Positions 8,465 to 17,254 of a stretch of 64,000 bases of DNA are shown piece after piece. A program made the translations under genes and the position numbers. Every line of letters begins with the position of its first letter. Positions within the stretch are counted from its first letter, which is position 1. The DNA lies in the NCBI RefSeq assembly GCF_000176855.2, contig NC_015138.1, positions 186,001 to 250,000 of the forward strand. Reading direction: 5' to 3'. Below the pieces are notes generated by a model. It saw nothing but the letters and a program-made list of their open reading frames with translations. It was not told the DNA's origin and ran no database searches. The DNA comes from Paracidovorax avenae ATCC 19860. GTDB lineage: Bacteria > Pseudomonadota > Gammaproteobacteria > Burkholderiales > Burkholderiaceae_C.

Positions 8465-10132
8465 TCAGTCCGGGAAAGCTCGCGCCAGGACCTGCCCGGT
8501 CTCCGCCGCGCGCAGATCGATCGCTCCGACAGTGCGCCCTGCACCGGGATCGCTCAGCCGCGTGGCGATGAACGCGTCGGCCACAGCTGCGGGCGCATGC
8601 CGGCGCAGCAGGCAGGCCTGGGCCAGCAGCACCAGCCGCTGCACCAGCAGGCGGCCCAGGGCCTCGAGGGCTTCCGGGGGCCGGGCCAGCAGCGCCTGCA
8701 GTTCGCGCAGGGCAACTGCGATGCGCGGTTCGCCCTGTGCGGCGGGAGCCAACTCTTCCAGCAGGGCATGGGCGGCCTCGGGGTCGCGGGCCAGCGCCCG
8801 CAGCACGTCCAGGCACATCACATTGCCCGACCCCTCCCAGATGGAGTTGACGGGCGCTTCGAGGAAGAGGCGGGCCATCACGCCCTCCTGCACGTAGCCG
8901 TTGCCGCCGAACACTTCCATCGCCTCGCCCGACATCTCCACGCCGCGCTTGCAGACCCAGAACTTGGCGGCCGGCGTCATCACGCGCTTCCAGGCGCGGT
9001 CGGCCGGGCTGGCGGTGCCGCCGTCGTCGCGCTCGAAGGCTTCGGCCAGGCGCATCAGCAGGGCGAGCGCGGCCTCGCTCTCCAGCGCCAGGTCGGCGAG
9101 CACGGTGCGCATCAGGGGCTGCGCGGCCAGGGCCTTGCCGAAGGCATGGCGCCGGCGCGCGTACGCGATGGCCTGCACCGTGGCCTGCCGCAGGATGGCG
9201 GCGCTGCCCGCCACGCAGTTGAGGCGGGTATACGTGGCCATCTCGATGATGGTGGGAATGCCGCGGCCCTCTTCGCCCATGAGCACGCCCCAGGCATCGT
9301 CGAACTCGACCTCGCCGCTGGCGTTGCTGCGGTTGCCCACCTTGTCCTTGAGGCGTTGCACGTGCACGCCGTTGAGCGTGCCGTCCGGAAGGCGGCGCGG
9401 CACGTAGAAGCAGGCGAAGGGGCCGCCTTCGCCCGTGCGCGCCACCACGAGGTGTGCATCGCTCTGCGGGGTGGAGAAGAACCACTTGTGGCCCCGCAGC
9501 CGGTATTCGCCGCCGCGCCCGCCTGCGCCCAGGGGCATGGCCACGGTGGTGTTGGCGCGCACGTCGGAGCCGCCCTGTTTTTCCGTCATGCCCATGCCCA
9601 GCCAGATGCCGGCTTTTTCATGCGCGGGCAGCTCGCGCGGGTCATGGGTGCGGCTGTGGAGCCGGTCGCCCAGCTGTGCCCAGAGCGCGGGCTCCTTGCG
9701 CAGCAGCGGAATCGCGGCCTGCGTCATTGTGGCGGGGCAGAGCGTGCCCTGTTCCACCTGCCCGTGCAGGTAGAAGCCCGCGGCCCAGGCGGCCCAGCGG
9801 CCGGCCCGGTCGCTGTCGAAAGGCATGGAGACCAGCCCCTGGCCGCGGTAGAGCGCCATGAGCGCGTCCCAGGCGGGATGGAACTCCACCCGGTCGATGC
9901 GCCGGCCCCGGCTGTCGAAGCGGTGCAGCGTGGGCGTGTGGCGGTTGGCCAGCTGGGCCAGGGCCTGGGTTTCGGCGCTGCCGAGCCGGCGGGCGTATTC
10001 GCCCAGCGCGGGCAGTGCATGGCCGGCGCCCGCGCGCTGCAGCGCCTCCTGCAGCGCGGCGTCGGTGGCGAGCAGGTCGTAGTCGGCCAGCTCGGCGTAT
10101 TGGTTGAAAACCTCGTGGGTGGCCTGGGCCAT
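8465..10132 (-). CDS. AidB-like acyl-CoA dehydrogenase (isovaleryl-CoA dehydrogenase-like)
   Basis: The 555 residues exceed a standard acyl-CoA dehydrogenase (~390). The extra N-terminal domain and C-terminal extension are typical of the AidB branch. Family signatures include GMGMTEKQGGSDVRANTT (FAD/acyl-binding loop), HKWFFSTPQSDAHLV, and the C-terminal FGGNGYVQEGVMARLFLEAP with NSIWEGSGNV. AidB relatives bind FAD. E. coli AidB is linked to the response to alkylating agents and binds DNA, while many homologues are thought to oxidise branched acyl-CoAs. The start follows GGAGGAGACACCC. The adjacent LysR gene is on the same strand 80 bases upstream, but its job seems tied to the divergent gentisate operon, so co-regulation is possible rather than shown. 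Confidence 0.85.
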   Translation of the reverse strand: MAQATHEVFNQYAELADYDLLATDAALQEALQRAGAGHALPALGEYARRLGSAETQALAQLANRHTPTLHRFDSRGRRIDRVEFHPAWDALMALYRGQGLVSMPFDSDRAGRWAAWAAGFYLHGQVEQGTLCPATMTQAAIPLLRKEPALWAQLGDRLHSRTHDPRELPAHEKAGIWLGMGMTEKQGGSDVRANTTVAMPLGAGGRGGEYRLRGHKWFFSTPQSDAHLVVARTGEGGPFACFYVPRRLPDGTLNGVHVQRLKDKVGNRSNASGEVEFDDAWGVLMGEEGRGIPTIIEMATYTRLNCVAGSAAILRQATVQAIAYARRRHAFGKALAAQPLMRTVLADLALESEAALALLMRLAEAFERDDGGTASPADRAWKRVMTPAAKFWVCKRGVEMSGEAMEVFGGNGYVQEGVMARLFLEAPVNSIWEGSGNVMCLDVLRALARDPEAAHALLEELAPAAQGEPRIAVALRELQALLARPPEALEALGRLLVQRLVLLAQACLLRRHAPAAVADAFIATRLSDPGAGRTVGAIDLRAAETGQVLARAFPD

Positions 10133-10212
10133 GGGTGTCTCCTCCACAGGGATGCGGCGGCGTGCGCCAGAACCCGCATGGTGCCCGCACTCGCCCGTGC
10201 ATGCACGCGCCT

Positions 10213-11139
10213 TCAGGACACGGGCGAGGACGACACTTCGCGCAAGGCGCGCAGCATGGTGGCCACGGCCGTGCGGTCGGTCGTGTTCTCGCGCCAGTAC
10301 ATCGATACCGAGCCGAAGCCCGACAGCCGCACCGGCAGCACGCGCAGCGCGCCCATGTGCGAGAAGCGCAGCGCCGCCCGGTGCGATGCCAGTCCGATCA
10401 TGTCGCTGTGGCCCAGCAGGGTGAGGTTGAGCGTGACGGAGTTGGATTCCACGCTGCCCGGCGGCAGCGCGTGGCCGGCGGCGACGAGCGCGTTCTCCAG
10501 CGCGTTGCGGATGGGCGTGCCGCGCGGCCACACCAGCCAGCGGTAGTCCATCAGGTCGGGCCAGCCGGGCGGGCTGTCCGGGCGCTGCAGCAGCGGGTGC
10601 TGCGGGCGTGCCACCAGGTGGATGGGCTCCATGTAGAGCGTCTCGGCGTGGATGTGGGTGTCGTGCAGCTCCGGGGCGGAGCGGCCCACCACCACGTCCA
10701 GCTCGCCGTTGGCCAGTTGCTGCATGAGCACATTCATGGTGCTTTCGGCCAGCCGGATCTGCGCGCGCGGCAGCCATTCCAGCAGGCGCAGCACGGCCAT
10801 GGGCACCACGTCGGAGGCGGATGCGCCCGAGGTGCCCACCACCACCAGGCCGCTGCCACCGTCGCGCAGGGCCTGCATGTCGTCGCGGGCGCTGTCCAGG
10901 TGGGCCTCGATGCGGCGGGCATGGGCGATCAGCGCCTCGCCCTGCGGGGTGGGGCGCAGGCCGCGCGCATGGCGCTCGAACAGCACCAGCCCCAGGTCGT
11001 CCTCCAGTTCCTTGAGCCACTTGGAGAGGGCGGGCTGCGCGGTATGCAGCTGCTGGGCCGACTGGCTCATGTTGCCGGTCTGCGCGAGGCTCAGGAGCAT
11101 CTGCAGCTGGCGCAGCCGCAATCGGTGGGTCCAGTCCAT
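10213..11139 (-). CDS. LysR-family regulator, probably of the divergent gentisate operon
   Basis: A 308-residue protein with an N-terminal winged helix-turn-helix (about residues 8-66, MSQSAQQLHTAQPALSKWLKELE) and a C-terminal periplasmic-binding-like ligand domain. It is transcribed away from nagI across a 112-base AT-rich gap, the classic layout for a LysR activator and its target. By position it should sense gentisate or a pathway intermediate. The effector is inferred, not visible in sequence. The frame extends 17 codons further upstream, but the ATG at 11139 gives the standard LysR N-terminus. Confidence 0.85.
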   Translation of the reverse strand: MDWTHRLRLRQLQMLLSLAQTGNMSQSAQQLHTAQPALSKWLKELEDDLGLVLFERHARGLRPTPQGEALIAHARRIEAHLDSARDDMQALRDGGSGLVVVGTSGASASDVVPMAVLRLLEWLPRAQIRLAESTMNVLMQQLANGELDVVVGRSAPELHDTHIHAETLYMEPIHLVARPQHPLLQRPDSPPGWPDLMDYRWLVWPRGTPIRNALENALVAAGHALPPGSVESNSVTLNLTLLGHSDMIGLASHRAALRFSHMGALRVLPVRLSGFGSVSMYWRENTTDRTAVATMLRALREVSSSPVS

Positions 11140-11251
11140 GGCGCGGTCCTTGGTGTCGAGGTATATCCAAAAGATTATGAATAAGACCAATAAATGATTT
11201 TACGGACTATCGCTGGCGCCGAATAATTTCCGCAAATACAGGAGACAACGC
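11140..11251. promoter_or_regulatory. Divergent LysR/gentisate promoter region
   Basis: This gap is clearly more AT-rich than its surroundings, with tracts such as AAAAGATTATGAATAAGACC and AATAAATGATTTTACGG near 11170-11205. It should hold both promoters and the LysR binding site. I could not pick out one convincing T-N11-A dyad. The nagI start is preceded by AGGAGACAACGC. Confidence 0.55.
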
Positions 11252-12325
11252 ATGGACACGACCACCCTCGCCCGGCCCGCCGCGGAAGGCGCCCAGACGT
11301 CCGCACGCCAGGCCTACTACGACCGCATTGCCCGCCATGGCATGGCGCCTTTGTGGGAGTCGCTGCACAGCCTCGTGCCGCGCGAGCCGCGCCCGCAGGC
11401 CGTGCCTGCCTTCTGGCGCTATGAAGACGTGCGCCCGCTGGTCATGCAGGCCGGCGAGCTCATCAGCGCCGAAGAGGCGGTGCGCCGCGTGCTGATCCTG
11501 GAGAACCCCGGCCTGCCAGGCCGCGCCAGCATCACGTCCACCCTGTACGCGGGCCTGCAGCTGATCCTGCCCGGCGAGGTGGCGCCCAGCCACCGCCACA
11601 CGCAGTCGGCGCTGCGCTTCATCGTGGAAGGCAAGGGGGCCTATACGGCCGTCAACGGCGAGCGCACCACCATGCACCCGGGCGACTTCATCATCACCCC
11701 GTCGTGGACCTGGCACGACCACGGCAACCCCGCGGCGGACGAGGGCGGCGAGCCCGTGGTGTGGCTGGACGGCCTGGACATTCCGCTCATCGGCCACCTG
11801 GACGCGGGCTTCGCCGAGAACTACCCCGAGGCCGTGCAGCCGGTGAACCGCGCCGAAGGCCACAGCTTCGCCACCTTCGGCCACAACATGGCACCCGTGC
11901 GCCACCGCGCGGCGGACCCGACCTCGCCGATCTTCAGCTACCCCTACGACCGCAGCCGCGAGGCGCTGGACCAGCTCTTCCGACAGGGCGAGCTGGACGC
12001 CTGGGACGGCGTGAAGCTGCGCTACGTGAACCCCGCCACCGGCGGCTGGCCCATGCCCACCATGGCCACCTTCCTGCAGTTCCTGCCCGCGGGCTTCCAG
12101 GGGCGCACCTACCGCGCCACCGATGCCACCGTGTTCAGCGTGGTCGAGGGCCAGGGCACGGCGCGCATCGGCGGCAGCACCTTCCAGTTCGGGCCGCGCG
12201 ACACCTTCGTCGCGCCGTCGTGGGTGCCGGTGCAATTGGCGGCCACGCAGGACGCGGTGCTGTTCAGCTATTCCGACCGCCCCGTGCAGATAGCCCTCAA
12301 CCTCCACCGCGAACTCCGCATGTGA
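11252..12325 (+). CDS. nagI: Gentisate 1,2-dioxygenase
   Basis: This 357-residue bicupin is the usual size for the family. The first cupin carries the iron ligands in [16 protein letters not shown] (His ~114 and ~116) and the later WTWHDHGN (His ~155 and ~157). The second cupin spans roughly residues 270-345. The enzyme opens the gentisate ring with O2 to give maleylpyruvate, using non-haem Fe(II) in the cytoplasm. It is the first gene of the nagI-nagK-nagL-transporter operon. The salicylate 5-hydroxylase at 26.9-30.1 kb supplies its substrate. A strong ribosome site (AGGAGACAACGC) precedes the ATG. The family also contains salicylate- and hydroxynaphthoate-cleaving members, but the neighbours favour gentisate. 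Confidence 0.93.
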   Translation: MDTTTLARPAAEGAQTSARQAYYDRIARHGMAPLWESLHSLVPREPRPQAVPAFWRYEDVRPLVMQAGELISAEEAVRRVLILENPGLPGRASITSTLYAGLQLILPGEVAPSHRHTQSALRFIVEGKGAYTAVNGERTTMHPGDFIITPSWTWHDHGNPAADEGGEPVVWLDGLDIPLIGHLDAGFAENYPEAVQPVNRAEGHSFATFGHNMAPVRHRAADPTSPIFSYPYDRSREALDQLFRQGELDAWDGVKLRYVNPATGGWPMPTMATFLQFLPAGFQGRTYRATDATVFSVVEGQGTARIGGSTFQFGPRDTFVAPSWVPVQLAATQDAVLFSYSDRPVQIALNLHRELRM

Positions 12326-12332
12326 CGGGGCG

Positions 12333-12428
12333 CGGTCCACAGAGCCTCCCTGGCGGCGTTGCCGCATCTTGCCGTGGCGCTGCCACTGTCTGCGATGCGG
12401 CGCCTTGCCATAGAGGCTCTGTGGACCG
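12333..12428. repeat. Long imperfect extragenic palindrome between nagI and nagK
   Basis: Two perfect 16-base arms (CGGTCCACAGAGCCTC at 12333-12348 and its exact inverse at 12413-12428) enclose a second, imperfect pairing (GGCGTTGCCGCATC with GATGCGGCGCCTTG) and a small central hairpin (GTGGCGCTGCCAC). The whole 96-base element could fold into one long hairpin. It looks like a mobile or REP-type palindrome inserted in the operon. It could also attenuate transcription or stabilise the upstream message. Confidence 0.75.
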
Positions 12429-12489
12429 CTCACGAGCGTGACCCGTCTTCCCCTTTGAACGACTGATTTCCTTAGAAAGAAAAACCATC

Positions 12490-13188
12490 ATGGCTTTCGT
12501 GTTTCCTGTTCCTCCTACCGTCGCCGTGCCTGTCGTGGGCAGCTCTGACGCTTTCGCCGTGCGCCGCGTGTACTGCGTGGGGCGCAACTACGCGGCCCAT
12601 GCGCGGGAGATGGGGTTCGATCCGGACCGCGAGCCGCCGTTCTTCTTCTGCAAGCCGGCCGATGCGGTCATTCCGGTGGCCTATGGCGAGACGCTGCGGC
12701 TGCCGTATCCGGTGCGCACCGACAACTTCCACTATGAAGCGGAGCTGGTCGTCGCCATCGGCAAGGCCGGCAGCGACATCCCGCGCGAGCAGGCGCTGGA
12801 GCACGCCTGGGGCTATGCCGTGGGCCTGGACATGACCCGCCGCGACCGTCAGATGGAGATGCGCCAGATGGGCCGCCCCTGGGAGATCGGCAAGGCCTTC
12901 GACGCCTCCGCGCCCATCGGCCCGATCCACCGCGCGAGCGACGTGGGCCACTTCGAGCAGGCCGGCCTCTGGCTCACCGTGAATGGCGCCGACCGCCAGC
13001 GCAGCGATGTCTCGCACCTGATCTGGTCGGTGGCCGAAACCATCGCCGACCTCTCCACGTATTTCCGCCTGGAGCCCGGCGACCTGATCTACACCGGCAC
13101 GCCCGAAGGCGTGGGCCCGGTGGTGCGCGGCGACCGCATGGTGGTGGGCGTGGAGCGCCTGGGCGAACTGGCGGTGGACGTGGTCTGA
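12490..13188 (+). CDS. nagK: Fumarylpyruvate hydrolase
   Basis: A 232-residue member of the fumarylacetoacetate hydrolase fold. The conserved entry motif VYCVGRNYAAHAREMG is at about residues 31-46, and the metal-binding acidic region includes NFHYEAELVVAIG. The C-terminal loop LEPGDLIYTGTPEGVGPV is diagnostic. It cleaves fumarylpyruvate to fumarate and pyruvate, the last step of the glutathione-dependent gentisate pathway. It lies between gentisate dioxygenase and maleylpyruvate isomerase, and the next gene starts 15 bases on. The 164-base gap from nagI holds a long palindrome. Alternative names in databases would be FAA hydrolase family protein. The operon context makes the specific role likely. 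Confidence 0.9.
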   Translation: MAFVFPVPPTVAVPVVGSSDAFAVRRVYCVGRNYAAHAREMGFDPDREPPFFFCKPADAVIPVAYGETLRLPYPVRTDNFHYEAELVVAIGKAGSDIPREQALEHAWGYAVGLDMTRRDRQMEMRQMGRPWEIGKAFDASAPIGPIHRASDVGHFEQAGLWLTVNGADRQRSDVSHLIWSVAETIADLSTYFRLEPGDLIYTGTPEGVGPVVRGDRMVVGVERLGELAVDVV

Positions 13189-13203
13189 AGCGATAGCTAC
13201 ACC

Positions 13204-13845
13204 ATGCAGCTCTACAGCTTCTTCAACAGCTCCACCTCGTACCGGGTGCGCATCGCGCTGGCGCTCAAGGGGCTGCCGGCCGACTACCACGGCGTGAACA
13301 TCCGCGTTGGCGAGCACCGCGCGGCGGACTATGCCGAACTGAACGCCGCGCGCGTGGTGCCCACGCTGGTGGACGGCGATTTCGCGCTGGGCCAATCGAT
13401 GGCCATCCTGGACTACCTGGAGCAGCGCCATCCCGAGCCCCGGCTGGTCCCGCTCGAACCCCGCCTGCGCGCCCGCGTGCTGGAGCTGGCGAATGTGATC
13501 GCCTGCGACATGCACCCGGTGAACAACCTGCGCATCCTGAAATACCTGCAGGGCCCGCTGGCCCTGAGCGCCGCGCAGAAGGACGCCTGGTACGCCCACT
13601 GGGCCGCGGAGGGCTTCGCCGCCGTGGAGCAGTTGCTGGCGCGGCATGGCGGCGAAGGGCCCTGGTGCTTCGGCGACGCGCCCACGCTGGCCGACGTGTG
13701 CCTGGTGCCGCAGGTGGCGAACGCCCTGCGCGCAGGCTGCGATCTCGCGCCCTACACGCGCGTGCTGGCAGTGCACGCGCATGCGGAGCAGCACCCCGCC
13801 TTCATCGCGGCGCGGCCGCAGGCGCAGCCGGACTACCAGCCATGA
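13204..13845 (+). CDS. nagL: Maleylpyruvate isomerase (zeta-class glutathione transferase)
   Basis: 213 residues with the zeta-class active-site motif FFNSSTSYRVRIAL (about residues 6-19, SSxSxRVRIAL). Next come the thioredoxin-like domain with VVPTL and QSMAI glutathione-binding stretches and an all-helical C-terminal domain containing DMHPVNNLRIL. The enzyme isomerises maleylpyruvate to fumarylpyruvate using glutathione. The close relative maleylacetoacetate isomerase has the same motif. The gentisate operon context points to maleylpyruvate. It is separated from nagK by 15 bases and from the transporter gene by 73. Confidence 0.92.
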   Translation: MQLYSFFNSSTSYRVRIALALKGLPADYHGVNIRVGEHRAADYAELNAARVVPTLVDGDFALGQSMAILDYLEQRHPEPRLVPLEPRLRARVLELANVIACDMHPVNNLRILKYLQGPLALSAAQKDAWYAHWAAEGFAAVEQLLARHGGEGPWCFGDAPTLADVCLVPQVANALRAGCDLAPYTRVLAVHAHAEQHPAFIAARPQAQPDYQP

Positions 13846-13918
13846 GTTGACAGGCCGCCACCCCACGGGCCCAGGCCACAGGCCGGGCTTCCATCCATAA
13901 GAACGGAGCGAGACAAAA

Positions 13919-15244
13919 ATGACCCCATCCATGGCCGCCGGCATTCCGGCGGCAGACCGCGCCGCTTTCGGGCCGCTGCAGCTGCGCGTGACGCTGCTGT
14001 GCGCCATCGTCGCCATGCTCGATGGCTTCGACACCCAGTCCATCGCCTACGTGGCGCCGCGCATCGCGGAAGACTGGGGCCTGAAGGCCTCGGAGTTCGG
14101 CCCCATCTTCGCGGCGGGCCTGTTCGGCCTGATGGCCGGCGCCTTTTTGCTGAGCCCGGCGGCTGACCGCTGGGGCCGCAAGAAGGTGATCCTGCTGTCC
14201 ACCTTCATCTTCGGCCTGTTCGCGCTGCTCACCGCGTGGGCGACGAGCATGAACGAACTGCTGGCCTACCGCTTCATCACCGGCGTGGGCCTGGGCGCGG
14301 CCATGCCCAACATCATCGCGCTCACCAGCGAATACGCGCCGCAGCGCCTGCGGGCCACGCTGGTCACGGTGATGTTCTGCGGATTTCCGCTGGGCTCCAC
14401 GCTGGGCGGGCTGATCTCCAGCTGGCTCATCGCGCATTTCGACTGGCACTCGGTGTTCGTGCTGGGCGGCGTGCTGCCGCTGCTGCTGTTGCCCGTGCTC
14501 GCGCTGCTGCTGCCCGAATCGCTGCGCTACCTGGCCGCCAGCGGCGCCGCGCCCGCGCGCTACGAGCCGATCGTGAAGAACGCCTACCCCGGCGAAGACC
14601 CGGCCACGGTGATGGCCGGCCTGCGCGGCGAGGCCGCGGGCGTGCAGTCCGGCTTCTCGGTGTTCGAGCTGTTCCGCCACGGCCGCCTGCCCACCACCGT
14701 GCTGCTGTGGCTGGCCTTCTTCATGAACCTGCTGGTCATGTACTTCCTGGTCAACTGGCTGCCCACGCTGCTCAAGAGCGCCGGCCTGCCGCTGGAAAAA
14801 GCCATCCTCTCCACCGCCATGCTCAACCTGGGCGGCGTGGTGGGCGCGCTCGCGCTGGGACGGCTGATCGACCGCTTCAGCGCCTACACGGTGCTGGGCG
14901 CGGCCTATGCAGCATCGGCCGGCTTCATCGCGCTGATCGCCTTCAGCGGGCAGAACCTCACGGGCCTGCTGGCGGGCGCCGCACTCTCCGGATTCGGCGT
15001 GGTGGGGGCGCAGATCGGCTGCAACGCGCTGGCCGCCGCCATCTACCCCACCCACATCCGCGCCACCGGCGTGGGCTGGGCGCTGGGCGTGGGGCGCATC
15101 GGCGCCATCGTCGGCCCGCTGGCGGGCGGCGCGCTGCTGGCCGCGGCATGGACGCCGTCGTCCATCATCCTCGTGGCTGCCGTGCCGGCGGTGCTGGCGG
15201 CCGTGGCGGTGGTGCTGCTGGGGCGCGTGCGGCGCGGCGCCTGA
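13919..15244 (+). CDS. Aromatic acid:H+ symporter of the AAHS family
   Basis: A 441-residue major facilitator protein with 12 predicted transmembrane helices. The AAHS signature aspartates are in helix 1 (MLDGFDTQSIAYVAP). The loop 2-3 motif is DRWGRKKV, and a long cytoplasmic loop separates helices 6 and 7. It should import an aromatic acid, and gentisate or salicylate are the obvious candidates because it closes the gentisate operon. Homologues such as GenK, MhbT and PcaK transport hydroxybenzoates. The exact substrate cannot be read from sequence. The ribosome site is AACGGAGCGAGAC before the ATG. Confidence 0.9.
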   Translation: MTPSMAAGIPAADRAAFGPLQLRVTLLCAIVAMLDGFDTQSIAYVAPRIAEDWGLKASEFGPIFAAGLFGLMAGAFLLSPAADRWGRKKVILLSTFIFGLFALLTAWATSMNELLAYRFITGVGLGAAMPNIIALTSEYAPQRLRATLVTVMFCGFPLGSTLGGLISSWLIAHFDWHSVFVLGGVLPLLLLPVLALLLPESLRYLAASGAAPARYEPIVKNAYPGEDPATVMAGLRGEAAGVQSGFSVFELFRHGRLPTTVLLWLAFFMNLLVMYFLVNWLPTLLKSAGLPLEKAILSTAMLNLGGVVGALALGRLIDRFSAYTVLGAAYAASAGFIALIAFSGQNLTGLLAGAALSGFGVVGAQIGCNALAAAIYPTHIRATGVGWALGVGRIGAIVGPLAGGALLAAAWTPSSIILVAAVPAVLAAVAVVLLGRVRRGA

Positions 15245-15322
15245 CAGGGATTGCCCGGGCCCGCCCACTGCCGGGCCGGCATAGCATCGCGGCTGGAGAC
15301 AAGCACCCACGAAAGGCAGCCC

Positions 15323-16261
15323 ATGGACGACGGCCTTCGCACCTGGACCACCGATTCCGTTCCCCCCGCGCAGCGGGCCGACTACTGGGTCGGCGCCGTC
15401 TGCGACTGCTTCCTCGACATGGAGGTGCAGCCCGGCCAGCGCCACGCGTTCTCAGCCACGCTCACCTCCATGCCCTGCGGGGGGCTGCGCGTCAACCGCG
15501 TGAGCGGCGGGGCGCAGCGCGTGCGCCGCACGCAGCAGGCCATCCGCCGCGGCGATGGAGACAACTTCTACTACCTGCTCTGCAAGGAGGCCGTGCCCTG
15601 CCATGTCGCGCAGGACGATGCCGGAGCCGCGCGCCTGTTGCCGGGTGACCTGGCGCTGATCGACTCGCGGCGCCGCTACCTGCTGGAGTTCCCGGACGCA
15701 GTGGACACCGTCTCCATCCAGATCCCCATCGGCTGGCTGGACACCTGGCTGCCCGCCGCCGACCGCTGGCTGGGCCGCCGCGTGGACGGCACCGCCGGCT
15801 GGGGCCGGGTGCTGAGCGCCTACGTGGGTCAGCTGCGCGCCGAGCGGCCGGAACGCCTGGGCGCGCTGCAGGCCGAGCACCTGGGCGGCCTGCTGTCGCT
15901 GGCCTGCGGCGCCGCGCTCGAAGAGCCGCCGCGCCCCGGCCTGCTGCAGCGCATAGAACACTGCGTGCGGCAGCGCTTCTGCGAGCCCGGCCTCACCGCC
16001 GCCGACGTGGCAGACGACGTGGGCGTGTCGCTGCGCACGCTGCACCGCGCGCTGTCGTCGGGAGGGACCACCTTCGCGGTGCTGCTCATGCGCGAGCGCA
16101 TGGCCGTGGCGCAGCGCATGCTGCACGCGCCCTCGCACCGGCATTTGACCGTCGCCGAGATCGGACGGCGCGCGGGCTTCCTGGACCCCTCGCATTTCGC
16201 GCGCGCCTGCCGGCAGTGGTGCGGCAGGACGCCAGCACAGGAGCGCGCCCGGGCCGCATGA
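15323..16261 (+). CDS. AraC-family transcriptional regulator
   Basis: 312 residues. The C-terminal ~100 residues form the double helix-turn-helix (LTAADVADDVGVSLRTLHRAL, then VAEIGRRAGFLDPSHFARACRQW). The N-terminal part resembles the sensor domain of FeaR/NahR-unrelated AraC activators of aromatic and amine catabolism (DYWVGAVCDCFLDMEV...). It follows the gentisate operon on the same strand by 78 bases, but may control other genes. It is convergent with the cyclodeaminase-like gene, only 9 bases apart. The frame is open 24 codons earlier. The ATG at 15323 follows AAAGGCAGCCC. Confidence 0.85.
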   Translation: MDDGLRTWTTDSVPPAQRADYWVGAVCDCFLDMEVQPGQRHAFSATLTSMPCGGLRVNRVSGGAQRVRRTQQAIRRGDGDNFYYLLCKEAVPCHVAQDDAGAARLLPGDLALIDSRRRYLLEFPDAVDTVSIQIPIGWLDTWLPAADRWLGRRVDGTAGWGRVLSAYVGQLRAERPERLGALQAEHLGGLLSLACGAALEEPPRPGLLQRIEHCVRQRFCEPGLTAADVADDVGVSLRTLHRALSSGGTTFAVLLMRERMAVAQRMLHAPSHRHLTVAEIGRRAGFLDPSHFARACRQWCGRTPAQERARAA

Positions 16262-16270
16262 ATGGGACCG

Positions 16271-17254
16271 TCACCAGGGCCAGTCCACCGGCAACCCGAG
16301 ACCGGCGGCAGCGGCCTGCTGCTGCACCAGCCGGGCCACGGTGAGGTCCTGCAGGGCCAGGCCCGTCATGTCGAACAGCGTGATGTCTTCGGGCTGCCGG
16401 TCGACGCAGGCACTGCCCCGCAGCACATCGCCGATTTCCGTGCATGCGGCCCCGGGCACCCATTGCATCTCGCCGATCTGGCGCGCCTGGGCCTCGTCAT
16501 CGACATAGATCCGGGCCTTGTCCAGCAGGCCTTGCGGTGCCTCCCGCTTGCCGCGGGTGTCCGCGCCCACGCAGTTCAGGTGCGTGCCGGGGCGCACGGC
16601 GTCCAGCTCGAAAAGCGGGCCGCCGCCCGGCGTGGCGGTGATCACCACGTCGCTCGCGGCCACGTCCGCATTGCGGTCGGTGGAATGGCGCAGCAGGCAT
16701 TGCCCCGCGAACCGCTGCTCGAACGCCGCGTCGGGACGGCCATCGGCCGTCACGTACCGCACGTCCCGCAGCTGCGGCAGCAGCCGCAGGGCGTAGGTGA
16801 GCTGCACGCCCGCCTGCACGCCCGTCCCGAACAGGCACAGCCGCTGGCTGTCCGGGCGGGCCAGCAGCGCCAGGCCGTGGCCGCCCGCGGCACCGGTGCG
16901 CGCCGTGGTGATCGCGTTGCCGTCGATCAGGCAGGTGGGCCGGCCGGTGGCGGGATCGATCAGCAGGATCGTGGCCTGGTGCGGCTCGCCGCCGAGCGCG
17001 CGGTTGGACGGCCAGAACCCCGCCGCCTTGAAACCGAGCAGGCCCTGCGAGGGCACGTCGCCGGACTTGATGCCGAAGATGCCGCCCGTCTCCAGGCGCT
17101 CGCGCACCACCGGGAACACCCGGCCTGCCCGCTCGCTGTGCAGAACGAAGGCCTCGCGCACGGCGGCCAGCACGCCCTCCGGCTGCAGCAGCTGTTCCAC
17201 ATGGTCCCTGGTGAGCAGCAGCAGCCGCGCATCTCGGGTGGTGGAGGCTGTCAT
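16271..17254 (-). CDS. Ornithine cyclodeaminase / mu-crystallin family enzyme
   Basis: 327 residues with the family nucleotide-binding motif LCLFGTGVQAGVQLT (about 143-157) and the substrate-side ITTARTGAAGG. The family covers NAD-dependent ornithine cyclodeaminases, alanine dehydrogenases, ketimine and iminosuccinate reductases, and EutC-like enzymes, so the reaction is not fixed by sequence. Its ATG overlaps the stop of the threonine-synthase-like gene (ATGA), showing tight translational coupling and a shared pathway. Pairs of this kind (a PLP beta-eliminating lyase plus a cyclodeaminase-fold reductase) act on imines released from hydroxy- or diamino acids. This is a pathway inference only. 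Confidence 0.8.
   Translation of the reverse strand: MTASTTRDARLLLLTRDHVEQLLQPEGVLAAVREAFVLHSERAGRVFPVVRERLETGGIFGIKSGDVPSQGLLGFKAAGFWPSNRALGGEPHQATILLIDPATGRPTCLIDGNAITTARTGAAGGHGLALLARPDSQRLCLFGTGVQAGVQLTYALRLLPQLRDVRYVTADGRPDAAFEQRFAGQCLLRHSTDRNADVAASDVVITATPGGGPLFELDAVRPGTHLNCVGADTRGKREAPQGLLDKARIYVDDEAQARQIGEMQWVPGAACTEIGDVLRGSACVDRQPEDITLFDMTGLALQDLTVARLVQQQAAAAGLGLPVDWPW

Noticed and set aside
5672..10546. Very long open frame on the plus strand (about 1624 codons)
   Set aside because: It is the shadow of minus-strand coding in GC-rich DNA. It crosses two genes and the divergent PIP-box region and has no family resemblance or plausible start.
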